A program made the translations under genes and the position numbers. Below the pieces are notes generated by a model. It was not told the DNA's origin, did not search any database, and saw only the letters and a list, made by a program, of their open reading frames with translations. A stretch of DNA of 5,589 bases from Nannocystaceae bacterium (GTDB lineage Bacteria; Myxococcota_A; Polyangia; Nannocystales; Nannocystaceae), in contig JAESSZ010000461.1 in assembly GCA_016763875.1 (NCBI GenBank), forward strand, positions 1 to 5,589. Reading direction: 5' to 3'. Of this stretch, positions 1 through 5,589 are shown one piece after another. Every line of letters starts with the position of its first letter. Within the stretch, counting starts at the first letter, position 1.

Positions 1-1
1 C

Positions 2-1951
2 CTGGCCCGGCAGCGCGCGCTGCTGACGATTCGCGTTGAGCCGCTCACGCTGGATGAAGTGCGACTTTGGTTGCGTGGCTACTTTGGCCTGCTTCGCATC
101 CGACCGCGCGACGTGCGTCGTATCCATCATGCCTCGGCGGGCAACCCATTCGCCTTGGTCGAGGTTGTTCGCGACTTGGTCGACCGCGGCACCATCACCG
201 ACAGCGAGCAGGGGTGGGCCTGCGAAGACCTCTACGATGTCGCCGTGCCCGATACGGTGCACGCGCTTTTTCGGGCACGACTCGATGCCGCAAGTCCCCA
301 GGCGCAAGCGGTGCTCGCGGTGGCTTGTGTCGTCGGACAGCAGTTTCGGTTCGAAACGCTGCAGGTTGCGGGCGAGTTCGACGAACTCGAACTCGAGGAG
401 GTGCTCGAGGGTTGCGTGAAGGCGCGCATTCTAAGTAACCGCGATTTGAGCTCCGGCGCCGACTATCGGTTCGTGTCCGAAGGCATGCGACGCGTTTTGT
501 ACGACGGCCTGCCGCCACGCGCGCGCAAGCGGTCGCATCGGCGGGTTGTGGCTACGCTCGGAAGTCTGTACGCCGAGGACGGCGAGACTCGTCGCCTGGC
601 GCAGGTGCTCGCGTACCATCATCGCGCGGTCGGGGACTGGCCCGAGACCCTGCACCACGCGCTGATCGCCGCCCGCGATCATCTTGCGAGTCACGGTCAC
701 GATGGCGCCGAGACGACCCTGAACTACGCGCGTGAGGCCGTCGAGGCGTTGGATGCCGACGGTCGCCCCGAGGTCACCGCGGCCCAGCGGGCGCAGCTGT
801 TGTTCATTCAGGGCACGCTCGATGCACGCATCGGTCGGGCTCACAGTGCGCAAACCGAGCTGCAGCGGGCCGTCGATGCCGCGGAATCGATAGGCGACGC
901 CAAGCTCGTCGTCGACGCTTTGTTGGCGCTCGCCGAAGCACACCTCGGTCGCGGCCACTTTGCCGATGGTGTGGCGACGGGCATGCGTGCGATTGGGACG
1001 GCGCAGGGGATCGGCGATCGGCGTCGAGAGTTCGCGGCGCGCATTCAGGTCGCTCGCTGTGCGACGCCGCTGGGCCGACTCGACGACTCCGAGACGATCC
1101 TGGGCCCGGTACTAGACGCCTCGGCGAACGGTCTTTCGACCACGCGCGCGTTCGCCTTGCGGGAGATGGCGCTGGTGCACGCCAAACGCGGAGCATTCAT
1201 CGCCGCGGTCAAGACCGCCAATGATGCCCTGCTCGAGGCCAACAAGGGCGGCGACAGCCTCTCGGAGTACCGAGCCGTGTCGGCGCTCGGGTTTGTTCAC
1301 GCAGAATGTGGTCGCTACGAAGTCGCGGTTGAGCACCTCGAACACGCACTGCAACTCGCGCGCGCGTTGTCGCTGCGCCGCCGCGAAGGGATCGAGCTGT
1401 GCAACCTGGGCGAGACTATGCACCTGGCCGGGGACACCGCTCGGGGGCTCGGGCTCGTGCGGATCGGTCTTGCGATCTTTATCGAGATCTCAGACGGCGC
1501 CAGTGAAGGCGATTGCCGTGTCAACATTGGTCGCATGCTGCTGGCGTTGGGCCAGGGCCGCGACGCCGTGGAGATGCTCGAGACAGGTCGCCGTGCCTGC
1601 CAGATTTCCGGCCGAGCCGAATACGAGGGCATTGCCCTGTGCGCGTTGGCGGACCTAAGGCTGAGCGCCAGCGAGTTGCTCGAGGCGCACGATCTTTTCG
1701 AGGACGCTCGCCAAGTGCTCAGCCAGCACGGCGTGCCATTGCTTTGGCAGGCAGAGCTGGGGCTCGCACGTGTCGCATCGCGGCTGGGCCACAGCGAGGT
1801 TGCACGGGCCCACGCCGAGCGTGCGCGGGACCTCGTCGAGGCGCAAATGGCCGAGGTCCCACCGGGTCAGCGATCGCGTGGCCTTGCTGCGGCGCACGAG
1901 GCGACCTTGCGTGCGCTCAGCGACGACTCACCTACCCAGACCGTGCCCTGA
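2..1951 (+). CDS. Predicted AAA/STAND-type ATPase with C-terminal TPR-like repeats (5'-truncated)
   Basis: The reading frame is open from the first complete codon (base 2) to TGA at 1949-1951, giving 649 visible residues. The true start lies upstream: the residues before the first GTG (base 59), including P-L-T-L-D-E-V-R-L-W-L, read as normal ATPase-lid sequence. Visible residues 40-60 contain the A-G-N-P-F-A-L-V-E-V-V motif, like the G-N-P-F-[FL]-x-E-E-L signature after the nucleotide-binding core of COG3899-type predicted ATPases. Residues ~80-185 look like a winged helix ending in a Y-D-G-L-P-P-R-A-R-K-R-S-H-R-R-V segment that matches the usual L-Y-x-x-L-x-x-x-x-R-x-x-L-H motif. From ~200 (L-A-Y-H-H-R-A-V-G-D-W) to ~610 the chain is Ala/Leu/Glu-rich with TPR-like helix pairs, clearest around 420-610. 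Walker A and B lie outside the window. In myxobacteria such modules often sit behind a Ser/Thr kinase, cyclase or DNA-binding domain; which one applies here is unknown. It is probably a cytoplasmic signalling or regulatory protein. Confidence 0.85.
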   Translation: MARQRALLTIRVEPLTLDEVRLWLRGYFGLLRIRPRDVRRIHHASAGNPFALVEVVRDLVDRGTITDSEQGWACEDLYDVAVPDTVHALFRARLDAASPQAQAVLAVACVVGQQFRFETLQVAGEFDELELEEVLEGCVKARILSNRDLSSGADYRFVSEGMRRVLYDGLPPRARKRSHRRVVATLGSLYAEDGETRRLAQVLAYHHRAVGDWPETLHHALIAARDHLASHGHDGAETTLNYAREAVEALDADGRPEVTAAQRAQLLFIQGTLDARIGRAHSAQTELQRAVDAAESIGDAKLVVDALLALAEAHLGRGHFADGVATGMRAIGTAQGIGDRRREFAARIQVARCATPLGRLDDSETILGPVLDASANGLSTTRAFALREMALVHAKRGAFIAAVKTANDALLEANKGGDSLSEYRAVSALGFVHAECGRYEVAVEHLEHALQLARALSLRRREGIELCNLGETMHLAGDTARGLGLVRIGLAIFIEISDGASEGDCRVNIGRMLLALGQGRDAVEMLETGRRACQISGRAEYEGIALCALADLRLSASELLEAHDLFEDARQVLSQHGVPLLWQAELGLARVASRLGHSEVARAHAERARDLVEAQMAEVPPGQRSRGLAAAHEATLRALSDDSPTQTVP

Positions 1952-1952
1952 G

Positions 1953-2165
1953 TCACTGCGGGTCGGTGCCGACGAGTCGCTCGAACTCGAGTCGCCGCAT
2001 GATGCGGTCCAGCGCGCGCCGCATCCGTCGGTGCATGGAGATCTGCATCGAGAGGGTTGGCTCTGGGCTCGATGTAACCTGATGTCGGCGGACGACGCCA
2101 TCGAGGGTCACGGCAGTGAGCTGTGCCATCGGCACCGTGTCGTTCGCGTTTCGCTTTCTTGCCAT
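1953..2165 (-). CDS. Small basic hypothetical protein (70 aa)
   Basis: An ATG at 2165 opens a 70-codon frame ending in TGA at 1953-1955, one base from the stop of the convergent ATPase gene. I do not recognise the protein. It begins M-A-R-K-R-N-A-N-D-T, is rich in Arg and Met, and its second half (M-H-R-R-M-R-R-A-L-D-R-I-M-R-R-L-E-F-E-R-L) could form a positively charged amphipathic helix. There are no cysteines, signal peptide or membrane segment. Support for coding: about 55 of 70 third positions are G or C, and it fills most of the gap between two real genes. A GGAAG sits five bases before the ATG as a modest ribosome binding site. A stronger AGGAGG (2188-2193) is 22 bases upstream, too far for this ATG. 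It could be a nucleic-acid or membrane-surface binding peptide, but that is only a guess from charge. A chance ORF remains possible. Confidence 0.5.
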   Translation of the reverse strand: MARKRNANDTVPMAQLTAVTLDGVVRRHQVTSSPEPTLSMQISMHRRMRRALDRIMRRLEFERLVGTDPQ

Positions 2166-2215
2166 CGCGGCTTCCAGGGATGTGGTGCCTCCTGGCTAGA
2201 GAAAGTTCCCGTGTC

Positions 2216-2255
2216 GCCGCATACGCCAGCTACAGCGCCAAGAACCGTGTGCGGC
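2216..2255. terminator. Possible terminator: imperfect 10-bp inverted repeat
   Basis: Arms GCCGCATACG (2216-2225) and CGTGTGCGGC (2246-2255) match at 9 of 10 positions, with a 20-base loop. In plus-strand RNA the odd pair is a U-G wobble and the stem is followed by CGTTTTG, a short U-run. In minus-strand RNA it is a C-A mismatch with no U-run after it. The stem begins 11 bases after the lipoprotein stop codon. It could end transcripts from either side of this convergent region, or stabilise the 3' end of the lipoprotein mRNA. The long loop and short U-run make it a weak candidate. Confidence 0.3.
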
Positions 2256-2266
2256 CGTTTTGTGGG

Positions 2267-4687
2267 TCAGTACGGCCCGTTGATGTTGAGCGTGTAGGCG
2301 CCCGCGTCGCCGTTCCAGCCGTCCACCACCATGAGGTACGTGGCCCCCGCTGTCGCTTCGAACTCCAGGGCGGACTGCGGACCGACCCCCCCGGCCTGGT
2401 CGTTGCACACAATCGCCGAGGCGCAGCTGCTGCGAACCTCGAGCACGGTGTCAAAATCCGAGCCAAATGTATCGAGCGCGTATGTGCCCGATGCGGGCGC
2501 TATCCAGTGATGCACGACGTCCTCGGCGGCGGTTGCGGTGCACCCGGTCTGTTCGTTGTCGCCCGCGCCGATCGTGGTGCCGCTGGCGATTGCTGGCCCT
2601 AGTGTCGCGGCTGTCGGCGCGTCGACGCACGACGATGGCAGCGGGGCTATCGCCAGGGAGATGTTGCCGGTCTCGCCAAAGCCGTCCACGACGATGCTGT
2701 AGGTCGTGCCTGCGGTGGCTGCCAACGTGACTTGAGATTGGTCGCCGCCACCCGCCTGATTGTTGCAGACCAACTCGGCGCCGCCGCAGTCCTCGCGGAC
2801 GTACAGCACAGTGTCGAAATCGGATCCGAATGTGTCGATCCGAAAGTTGTCGGTGCTGGGGGCGGTCCATTGGAACGCGACGTCTTGGCCGGTCGTCGCG
2901 GTGCAACCCGGTTGCGTATCGTCGTTTGCCCCGAGGTTGTTGCCGCTGCCGATCCCCAGGCCGACCGCGGCGCCCAGGTCTGCGTCGTTGCAACTGGACA
3001 GTTGTGGTTCGATCGCAAGCGCGAACGTGCCCGAGGCGTCGTTCCATCCGTCGACGACCACGACGTACGGCACGCCCGCGGTCACCGGCATGACCAGGCT
3101 CGACAGTCCGCCGCCGCCGCCCTGGTCGTCGCAACTGAGCTGCGCTCCGCCGCAGCCGTCGTATAGGCCGAGCACGGTGTCGAACGTCGAGCCGATGGTG
3201 TGGAATCGATAGTGACCCGTGGTCGGGGCTATCCATGCCAGCTCAACATCGTCGCCCGAACTCTCGGTGCACGGCGTGAGCGTGAAGTCGTCGCCCGCTC
3301 CCGCGTTGTCTCCGGTGGCGACAGGATCGCCGGTCGCGTTGCCCAGCGCGACGTCGGTACAGGCGGCCAACGATGCGCTGATGTTGACCCGATGATTACC
3401 CGTCGCGCCGTCCCAGCCGTCGACGACGATCGCGTACGTGGTGCCTTCGGTGGCGCTCAGTGCAACGCTGGACTGATCCGTGCCTGACGCCTGGTCGTTG
3501 CAGGCCAGCTCGTTGCCGCCACAGTCGTCCAGCACGTACAGGACCGTGTTGTAGTCCGAGCCCAAGGTGTCGATGTTGAACACCTGGGAGGCGGGGGCAG
3601 TCCAAAAGTACACGACGTCTGGACCGGCCGATCCGTCGCAGACGCCGACCGAGTCATCGCCGCCCCCCAGATTGGTCCCCGTCGCGACGGCGGCGCCCAC
3701 GGTGCTCCCAATGTCCTGACCGGAGCAGCACCCGCTGGTGTCCAAAGCGTCGCAGCTTTCCTGGCAGCCGATCGTTCCGGTGTCGAAGCCCTGACTGATG
3801 CACGTTTCCCCTTGCACGTCGTCGCCGTCGCAGACCTCGGGTCCCTCGGCGGTGGTATTGCCGCAGGTATTGCATCCCGAGAGGTCGTAGTCGGAGCAGT
3901 CCGTTGCGCACGCCAAGATGCCGGTTTGAAAGTCGTTGTCGAGGCACGTTTGACCGCCCAGATCGCTGCCGTCGCACACCTCCTCGCCTTCGGTTTGCTC
4001 ATCGCCACACGTGGTGCAGGCCGACGTTTCGAAGTCGCCGCAGTTTGGTGTGCAGGCCAGGGTGCCACCCGTGAACCCCTGTGAGAGGCAGGTCTCGCGG
4101 TCGAGGTCTGTGCCGTCGCAGACTTCATCGCCTTCGACCATGTCGTTGGCGCACGAGAACAAGACGCATGCATCGACGTTGAGGGCAGAGCAGTCTCGCG
4201 CGCACGCGATCTCGCCCCCGTCGAACCTTTGCGAGACACAGGTCCCGTCGTCGACGTTGGTGCCGTCGCAGACCTCGGAGCCCTCGATGACGTCGTTGCC
4301 GCAGACCCAGGTGACGCACTCGCTCGTGTCCAGCGCGGTGCAGTCGTCGTCGCACGCCAGAGAGCCTTCGTCGTACCCCTGAGACGCGCAGTCTTCCCCG
4401 CGCAGCACGCTGCCGTCGCACGCCTCGTCATCGTCGATGACTCCGTTGCCGCACAGTCCGTCGCCCGTGTCGTCTGGCGTGTCGGCCGTGTCGTCTGGCG
4501 TGTCGACACTGTCACCACCCGTCGCGTTGCCGGTCGGCCCGGTCGAAGCGTCCGTGTCGCCGGTTCCGATCCCCCCGGTGAGTGAGTCCCCACCGGAGTC
4601 CGAGTCGGTGTCGTCGCCTGCGCAGGCGGCGGCGAGACAAAGACCGAGCAAGAGCGTCGAGCGGTACGTTGCGGTCAAGCAAGTCAT
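2267..4687 (-). CDS. Secreted lipoprotein with five Cys-rich repeats and four beta-sandwich-like repeats
   Basis: The 806-residue protein starts at ATG 4687, the only start that gives a proper lipoprotein signal peptide (T-L-L-L-G-L-C-L-A-A-A-C, lipid cysteine at 22). Residues 23-78 are an Asp/Gly/Thr/Ser-rich flexible linker. Residues 79-320 hold five repeats starting C-G-N-x-x-x-E-x-x-E-[VA]-C-D-G, like the myxobacterial disulfide repeat (TIGR02232 style, related to DUF4215). Residues 321-806 hold four ~122-residue repeats, each with F/H-x-x-D/H-T-x-G-S-x-[FY]-[DN]-T-V-L and a V-V-D-G-[WF] strand, resembling PPC (pre-peptidase C-terminal) beta-sandwich domains. No catalytic domain is visible, so this looks like a cell-surface binding or adhesive protein rather than an enzyme. 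After Cys22 there are 46 cysteines, an even number. The protein has no lysine. No Shine-Dalgarno sequence is evident. The upstream gene is codirectional, 88 bp away. Ligand unknown. Confidence 0.9.
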   Translation of the reverse strand: MTCLTATYRSTLLLGLCLAAACAGDDTDSDSGGDSLTGGIGTGDTDASTGPTGNATGGDSVDTPDDTADTPDDTGDGLCGNGVIDDDEACDGSVLRGEDCASQGYDEGSLACDDDCTALDTSECVTWVCGNDVIEGSEVCDGTNVDDGTCVSQRFDGGEIACARDCSALNVDACVLFSCANDMVEGDEVCDGTDLDRETCLSQGFTGGTLACTPNCGDFETSACTTCGDEQTEGEEVCDGSDLGGQTCLDNDFQTGILACATDCSDYDLSGCNTCGNTTAEGPEVCDGDDVQGETCISQGFDTGTIGCQESCDALDTSGCCSGQDIGSTVGAAVATGTNLGGGDDSVGVCDGSAGPDVVYFWTAPASQVFNIDTLGSDYNTVLYVLDDCGGNELACNDQASGTDQSSVALSATEGTTYAIVVDGWDGATGNHRVNISASLAACTDVALGNATGDPVATGDNAGAGDDFTLTPCTESSGDDVELAWIAPTTGHYRFHTIGSTFDTVLGLYDGCGGAQLSCDDQGGGGGLSSLVMPVTAGVPYVVVVDGWNDASGTFALAIEPQLSSCNDADLGAAVGLGIGSGNNLGANDDTQPGCTATTGQDVAFQWTAPSTDNFRIDTFGSDFDTVLYVREDCGGAELVCNNQAGGGDQSQVTLAATAGTTYSIVVDGFGETGNISLAIAPLPSSCVDAPTAATLGPAIASGTTIGAGDNEQTGCTATAAEDVVHHWIAPASGTYALDTFGSDFDTVLEVRSSCASAIVCNDQAGGVGPQSALEFEATAGATYLMVVDGWNGDAGAYTLNINGPY
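2270..3727 (-). repeat. Four ~122-residue beta-sandwich-like (PPC-like) repeats in the lipoprotein
   Basis: Copies begin at Cys321, Cys443, Cys566 and Cys687; the V-V-D-G-[WF] aspartates fall at 423, 546, 668 and 789 (steps 123, 122, 121). Each copy has an opening L-G-rich strand, a G-[AG]-[GN]-[DN]-[DN] turn, a W-x-A-P strand, the T-x-G-S-x-[FY]-[DN]-T-V-L core, a C-x(5-6)-C-[ND]-[DN]-Q loop, then the V-V-D-G strand. Each carries four cysteines. The pattern resembles bacterial PPC domains, which are mostly accessory or substrate-contact domains of secreted proteins. PPC membership is inferred by eye; the repeat itself is seen directly. Confidence 0.8.
3728..4453 (-). repeat. Five Cys-rich (myxobacterial disulfide-type) repeats in the lipoprotein
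   Basis: Repeats cover residues 79-124, 129-174, 179-224, 227-272 and 275-320. All five have six cysteines with the same spacing, C-x10-C-x9-C-x11-C-x3-C-x7-C. The period is 50, 50, 48 and 48 residues. The conserved E-[VA]-C-D-G and [ST]-Q-[GR]-[FY]-[DT] stretches recur in most copies. The invariant spacing predicts three disulfides per repeat and argues for a folded extracellular stalk. The family is common in myxobacterial surface proteins; its molecular function is not established. Confidence 0.85.
4467..4508 (-). repeat. 21-bp tandem repeat, two copies, in the lipoprotein linker
   Basis: On the plus strand the unit beginning GTGTCGTCTGGCGTGTCG occurs at 4467 and again at 4488. The first 18 bases are identical and the last three differ. 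It encodes D-T-P-D-D-T-A followed by D-T-P-D-D-T-G at residues 62-75. It lies in the disordered linker behind the lipid anchor, where length changes by slippage would alter only the spacer. Confidence 0.75.
4622..4687 (-). other. Lipoprotein signal peptide (residues 1-22)
   Basis: The first 22 codons give a short n-region with a single arginine (Arg9), a hydrophobic core T-L-L-L-G-L-C-L and a lipobox-like L-A-A-A-C ending at Cys22. The residue at -3 is Ala rather than the preferred Leu, with Leu at -4, a variant acceptable to signal peptidase II. Cys17 is preceded by Leu at -1 and is a poor alternative. Position +2 is Ala, not Asp, so export to the outer membrane is plausible under the E. coli sorting rule, which may not hold in myxobacteria. 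Confidence 0.75.
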
Positions 4688-4695
4688 AGTATTTG

Positions 4696-4719
4696 GCCCG
4701 TCGTACTTATTGCACGGGC
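4696..4719 (-). promoter_or_regulatory. 6-bp inverted repeat in the lipoprotein leader
   Basis: GCCCGT (4696-4701) and ACGGGC (4714-4719) are perfect inverted arms around a 12-base loop, ending eight bases before the lipoprotein ATG. In the mRNA this would fold over the place where a ribosome binding site should be, and the eight bases left (CAAATACT plus the adjoining C) hold no Shine-Dalgarno motif. It could be a translation-control hairpin, an operator, or a terminator stem for the upstream gene (there is no U-run). Six-base arms can also arise by chance in GC-rich DNA. No convincing -35/-10 pair was found in 4688-4775. Confidence 0.3.
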
Positions 4720-4775
4720 GTATCGACTGCGCTCCCTCAACGGGATGGTATTGGCAGAAATCTACGGCAAGCGCC

Positions 4776-5588
4776 TCACGGGAGCTCGTCGATGATGTAT
4801 TTCTGGCTGGCGACGAGTTTCTCGCCCTTGGCCAGACCACGCACGCGGTACACGGAGTGCACGCGTTTTGCGGCGAGCCACTGGCGAAAGTCGTTGCCGG
4901 TCTGCAGGATGTACTGAAATCCGGCGGGTCGACCAGGGAGCGTGCGCAGTACCAGCGTGCGATCGTCGAACGGGAGGCCGAGCATGTTGCCACGGTAGGT
5001 CTTCTTGTACATGAAGTATTGCTCGATGTTGGACAGGTACAGCGTGCCGAGGGGCCGATCTGCCTCGGTGAGCAGCTCGCCCACTTCACGCAGTACGCCG
5101 TCGACGGTGAAGTCGCCGCGCACCGCAGTGATGCGTCCCGCGACAGCCAGCGATCGCACCGCGTCGTACTGCGCCTGCGCCTCGAGGTACCAGTGCACGC
5201 CGAGGGTGTCGTACTTGCCCAGCAGAATCTTGGTGCGTTTGGCGACATCTGCCCGAGCCTCGCCGTACAACCGCAGCAGATCCCGACGTCGCGTGCCCGC
5301 CGGGACCGCATCGCGGATCGCTAGCTTGGCCGCGGGTGTCCCCTTCTTAGACCAGAGTCGGACGAACTGCGCTGGCGTCTCTGCGACCGCGAACAACGCC
5401 CCGTAGATCGCGTGCATGTCGACGACCGCTTGGTCGAAGTCGACGATGATCATCAGGTCCGGTCGCGACCATCCGGCAAGAATGTAGTTTTGGTCGCTGC
5501 CGACACCCAGGTGCACCCCGCCTCGGCGAGCCACCTCGGGCAAGAACAGGTCGAGGCGACGCTCGTTGCTGGTGGGGTAGTGGACGCC
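4776..5588 (-). CDS. Uncharacterised protein, possibly methyltransferase-like (5'-truncated)
   Basis: The frame is open from the right edge to TGA at 4776-4778, giving 270 visible C-terminal residues. TTG at 5543 is an internal codon: the 15 residues before it (G-V-H-Y-P-T-S-N-E-R-R-L-D-L-F) continue the same family pattern. Visible residues 28-35 are G-V-G-S-D-Q-N-Y, followed by a hydrophobic strand ending M-I-I-V-D-F-D at ~46-52. Residues 154-162 (R-I-T-A-V-R-G-D-F) and 183-192 (L-Y-L-S-N-I-E-Q-Y-F) are the other clear blocks. This order (Gly-rich turn, strand ending in an acid, G-D-F, then L-Y-L-S-N) recalls a Rossmann class I methyltransferase layout and matches my memory of a widespread uncharacterised bacterial family with an L-S-N-V-E-Q-Y motif; I cannot name it with certainty. 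No signal peptide can be judged. It is Lys/Arg-rich near its end. It lies upstream of the lipoprotein on the same strand. Confidence 0.75.
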   Translation of the reverse strand, partial: GVHYPTSNERRLDLFLPEVARRGGVHLGVGSDQNYILAGWSRPDLMIIVDFDQAVVDMHAIYGALFAVAETPAQFVRLWSKKGTPAAKLAIRDAVPAGTRRRDLLRLYGEARADVAKRTKILLGKYDTLGVHWYLEAQAQYDAVRSLAVAGRITAVRGDFTVDGVLREVGELLTEADRPLGTLYLSNIEQYFMYKKTYRGNMLGLPFDDRTLVLRTLPGRPAGFQYILQTGNDFRQWLAAKRVHSVYRVRGLAKGEKLVASQKYIIDELP

Positions 5589-5589
5589 G

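Noticed and set aside
59..61. GTG as the start of the ATPase gene
   Set aside because: The same frame is open to the left edge and the 19 preceding residues fit the ATPase lid, so the gene begins outside the window.
2188..2193. AGGAGG as the ribosome binding site of the 70-aa gene
   Set aside because: It is 22 bases from the ATG; the only in-frame start near it would be a CTG at 2175-2177, ten bases away, which is rare. Kept only as a remark.
2174..2195. CCAGG / CCTGG inverted repeat with a 12-base loop
   Set aside because: Five-base arms with a long loop and no U-run are expected by chance in this base composition.
1513..2297. Plus-strand frames (1513-2082 and 1770-2297) running across the end of the ATPase gene into the gap
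   Set aside because: Their translations are Arg/Ser/Pro-rich shadow sequence, mostly inside the ATPase gene in other frames, with no motif or start-site support.
3728..4453. Regular direct repeats resembling a CRISPR-like array
   Set aside because: The period is 144-150 bp, in frame, and explained by protein repeats with conserved cysteine codons; there are no identical short repeats with unique spacers.
3728..4453. Asp-rich repeats as calcium-binding thrombospondin type 3 or EF-hand units
   Set aside because: No D-x-D-x-D-G loops with regular spacing are present; the conserved feature is the six-cysteine pattern.
4688..5311. Extension of the lipoprotein frame upstream of ATG 4687 by about 208 open codons
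   Set aside because: The extension overlaps the neighbouring conserved gene in another frame, is Arg/Ser/Thr-rich with no recognisable motif, and would bury a good lipoprotein signal peptide inside the protein.
4437..5324. 295-codon plus-strand frame opposite the lipoprotein N-terminus and the methyltransferase-like gene
   Set aside because: It is antisense to two convincing genes, begins in the reverse of the low-complexity linker, and shows no family-like motif; open frames of this kind are expected in GC-rich coding DNA.
5541..5543. TTG as the start of the methyltransferase-like gene
   Set aside because: The frame stays open to the window edge with family-like sequence upstream of it.

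Overview
The window is high-GC DNA that most resembles a myxobacterium (Myxococcota), probably close to the Nannocystaceae. Three things point that way. One encoded protein is a secreted lipoprotein with an Asp/Gly/Thr/Ser-rich linker after the lipobox, followed by repeats of the myxobacterial type C-G-N-x-x-x-E-x-x-E-x-C-D-G. Another is a large ATPase-TPR signalling protein. Third codon positions are GC-rich. The taxonomic call is inference from protein style; no marker gene is present.

Layout, left to right. Bases 2-1951 (+) hold the C-terminal 649 residues of a predicted AAA/STAND-type ATPase with a long TPR-like helical tail; the N-terminus lies outside the window. Bases 1953-2165 (-) may encode a 70-residue basic protein, convergent with the ATPase and separated from it by one base. 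Bases 2166-2266 are non-coding and contain an imperfect 10-bp inverted repeat that may be a terminator. Bases 2267-4687 (-) encode an 806-residue lipoprotein with five Cys-rich repeats of invariant cysteine spacing followed by four copies of a ~122-residue beta-sandwich-like repeat. Bases 4688-4775 are an 88-bp leader with an inverted repeat close to the start codon. Bases 4776-5588 (-) are the C-terminal 270 residues of an uncharacterised, possibly methyltransferase-like protein that runs off the right edge.

The three minus-strand genes run in the same direction (methyltransferase-like protein, then lipoprotein, then small protein). The gaps of 88 and 101 bp are compatible either with a loose operon or with separate transcripts. 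I see no functional link that would make the window a defined system. The most distinctive object is the lipoprotein: it has no lysine in 806 residues, about 131 acidic residues against 10 arginines, and a strictly phased cysteine pattern. No RNA genes, mobile elements, CRISPR arrays or replication origins were found.
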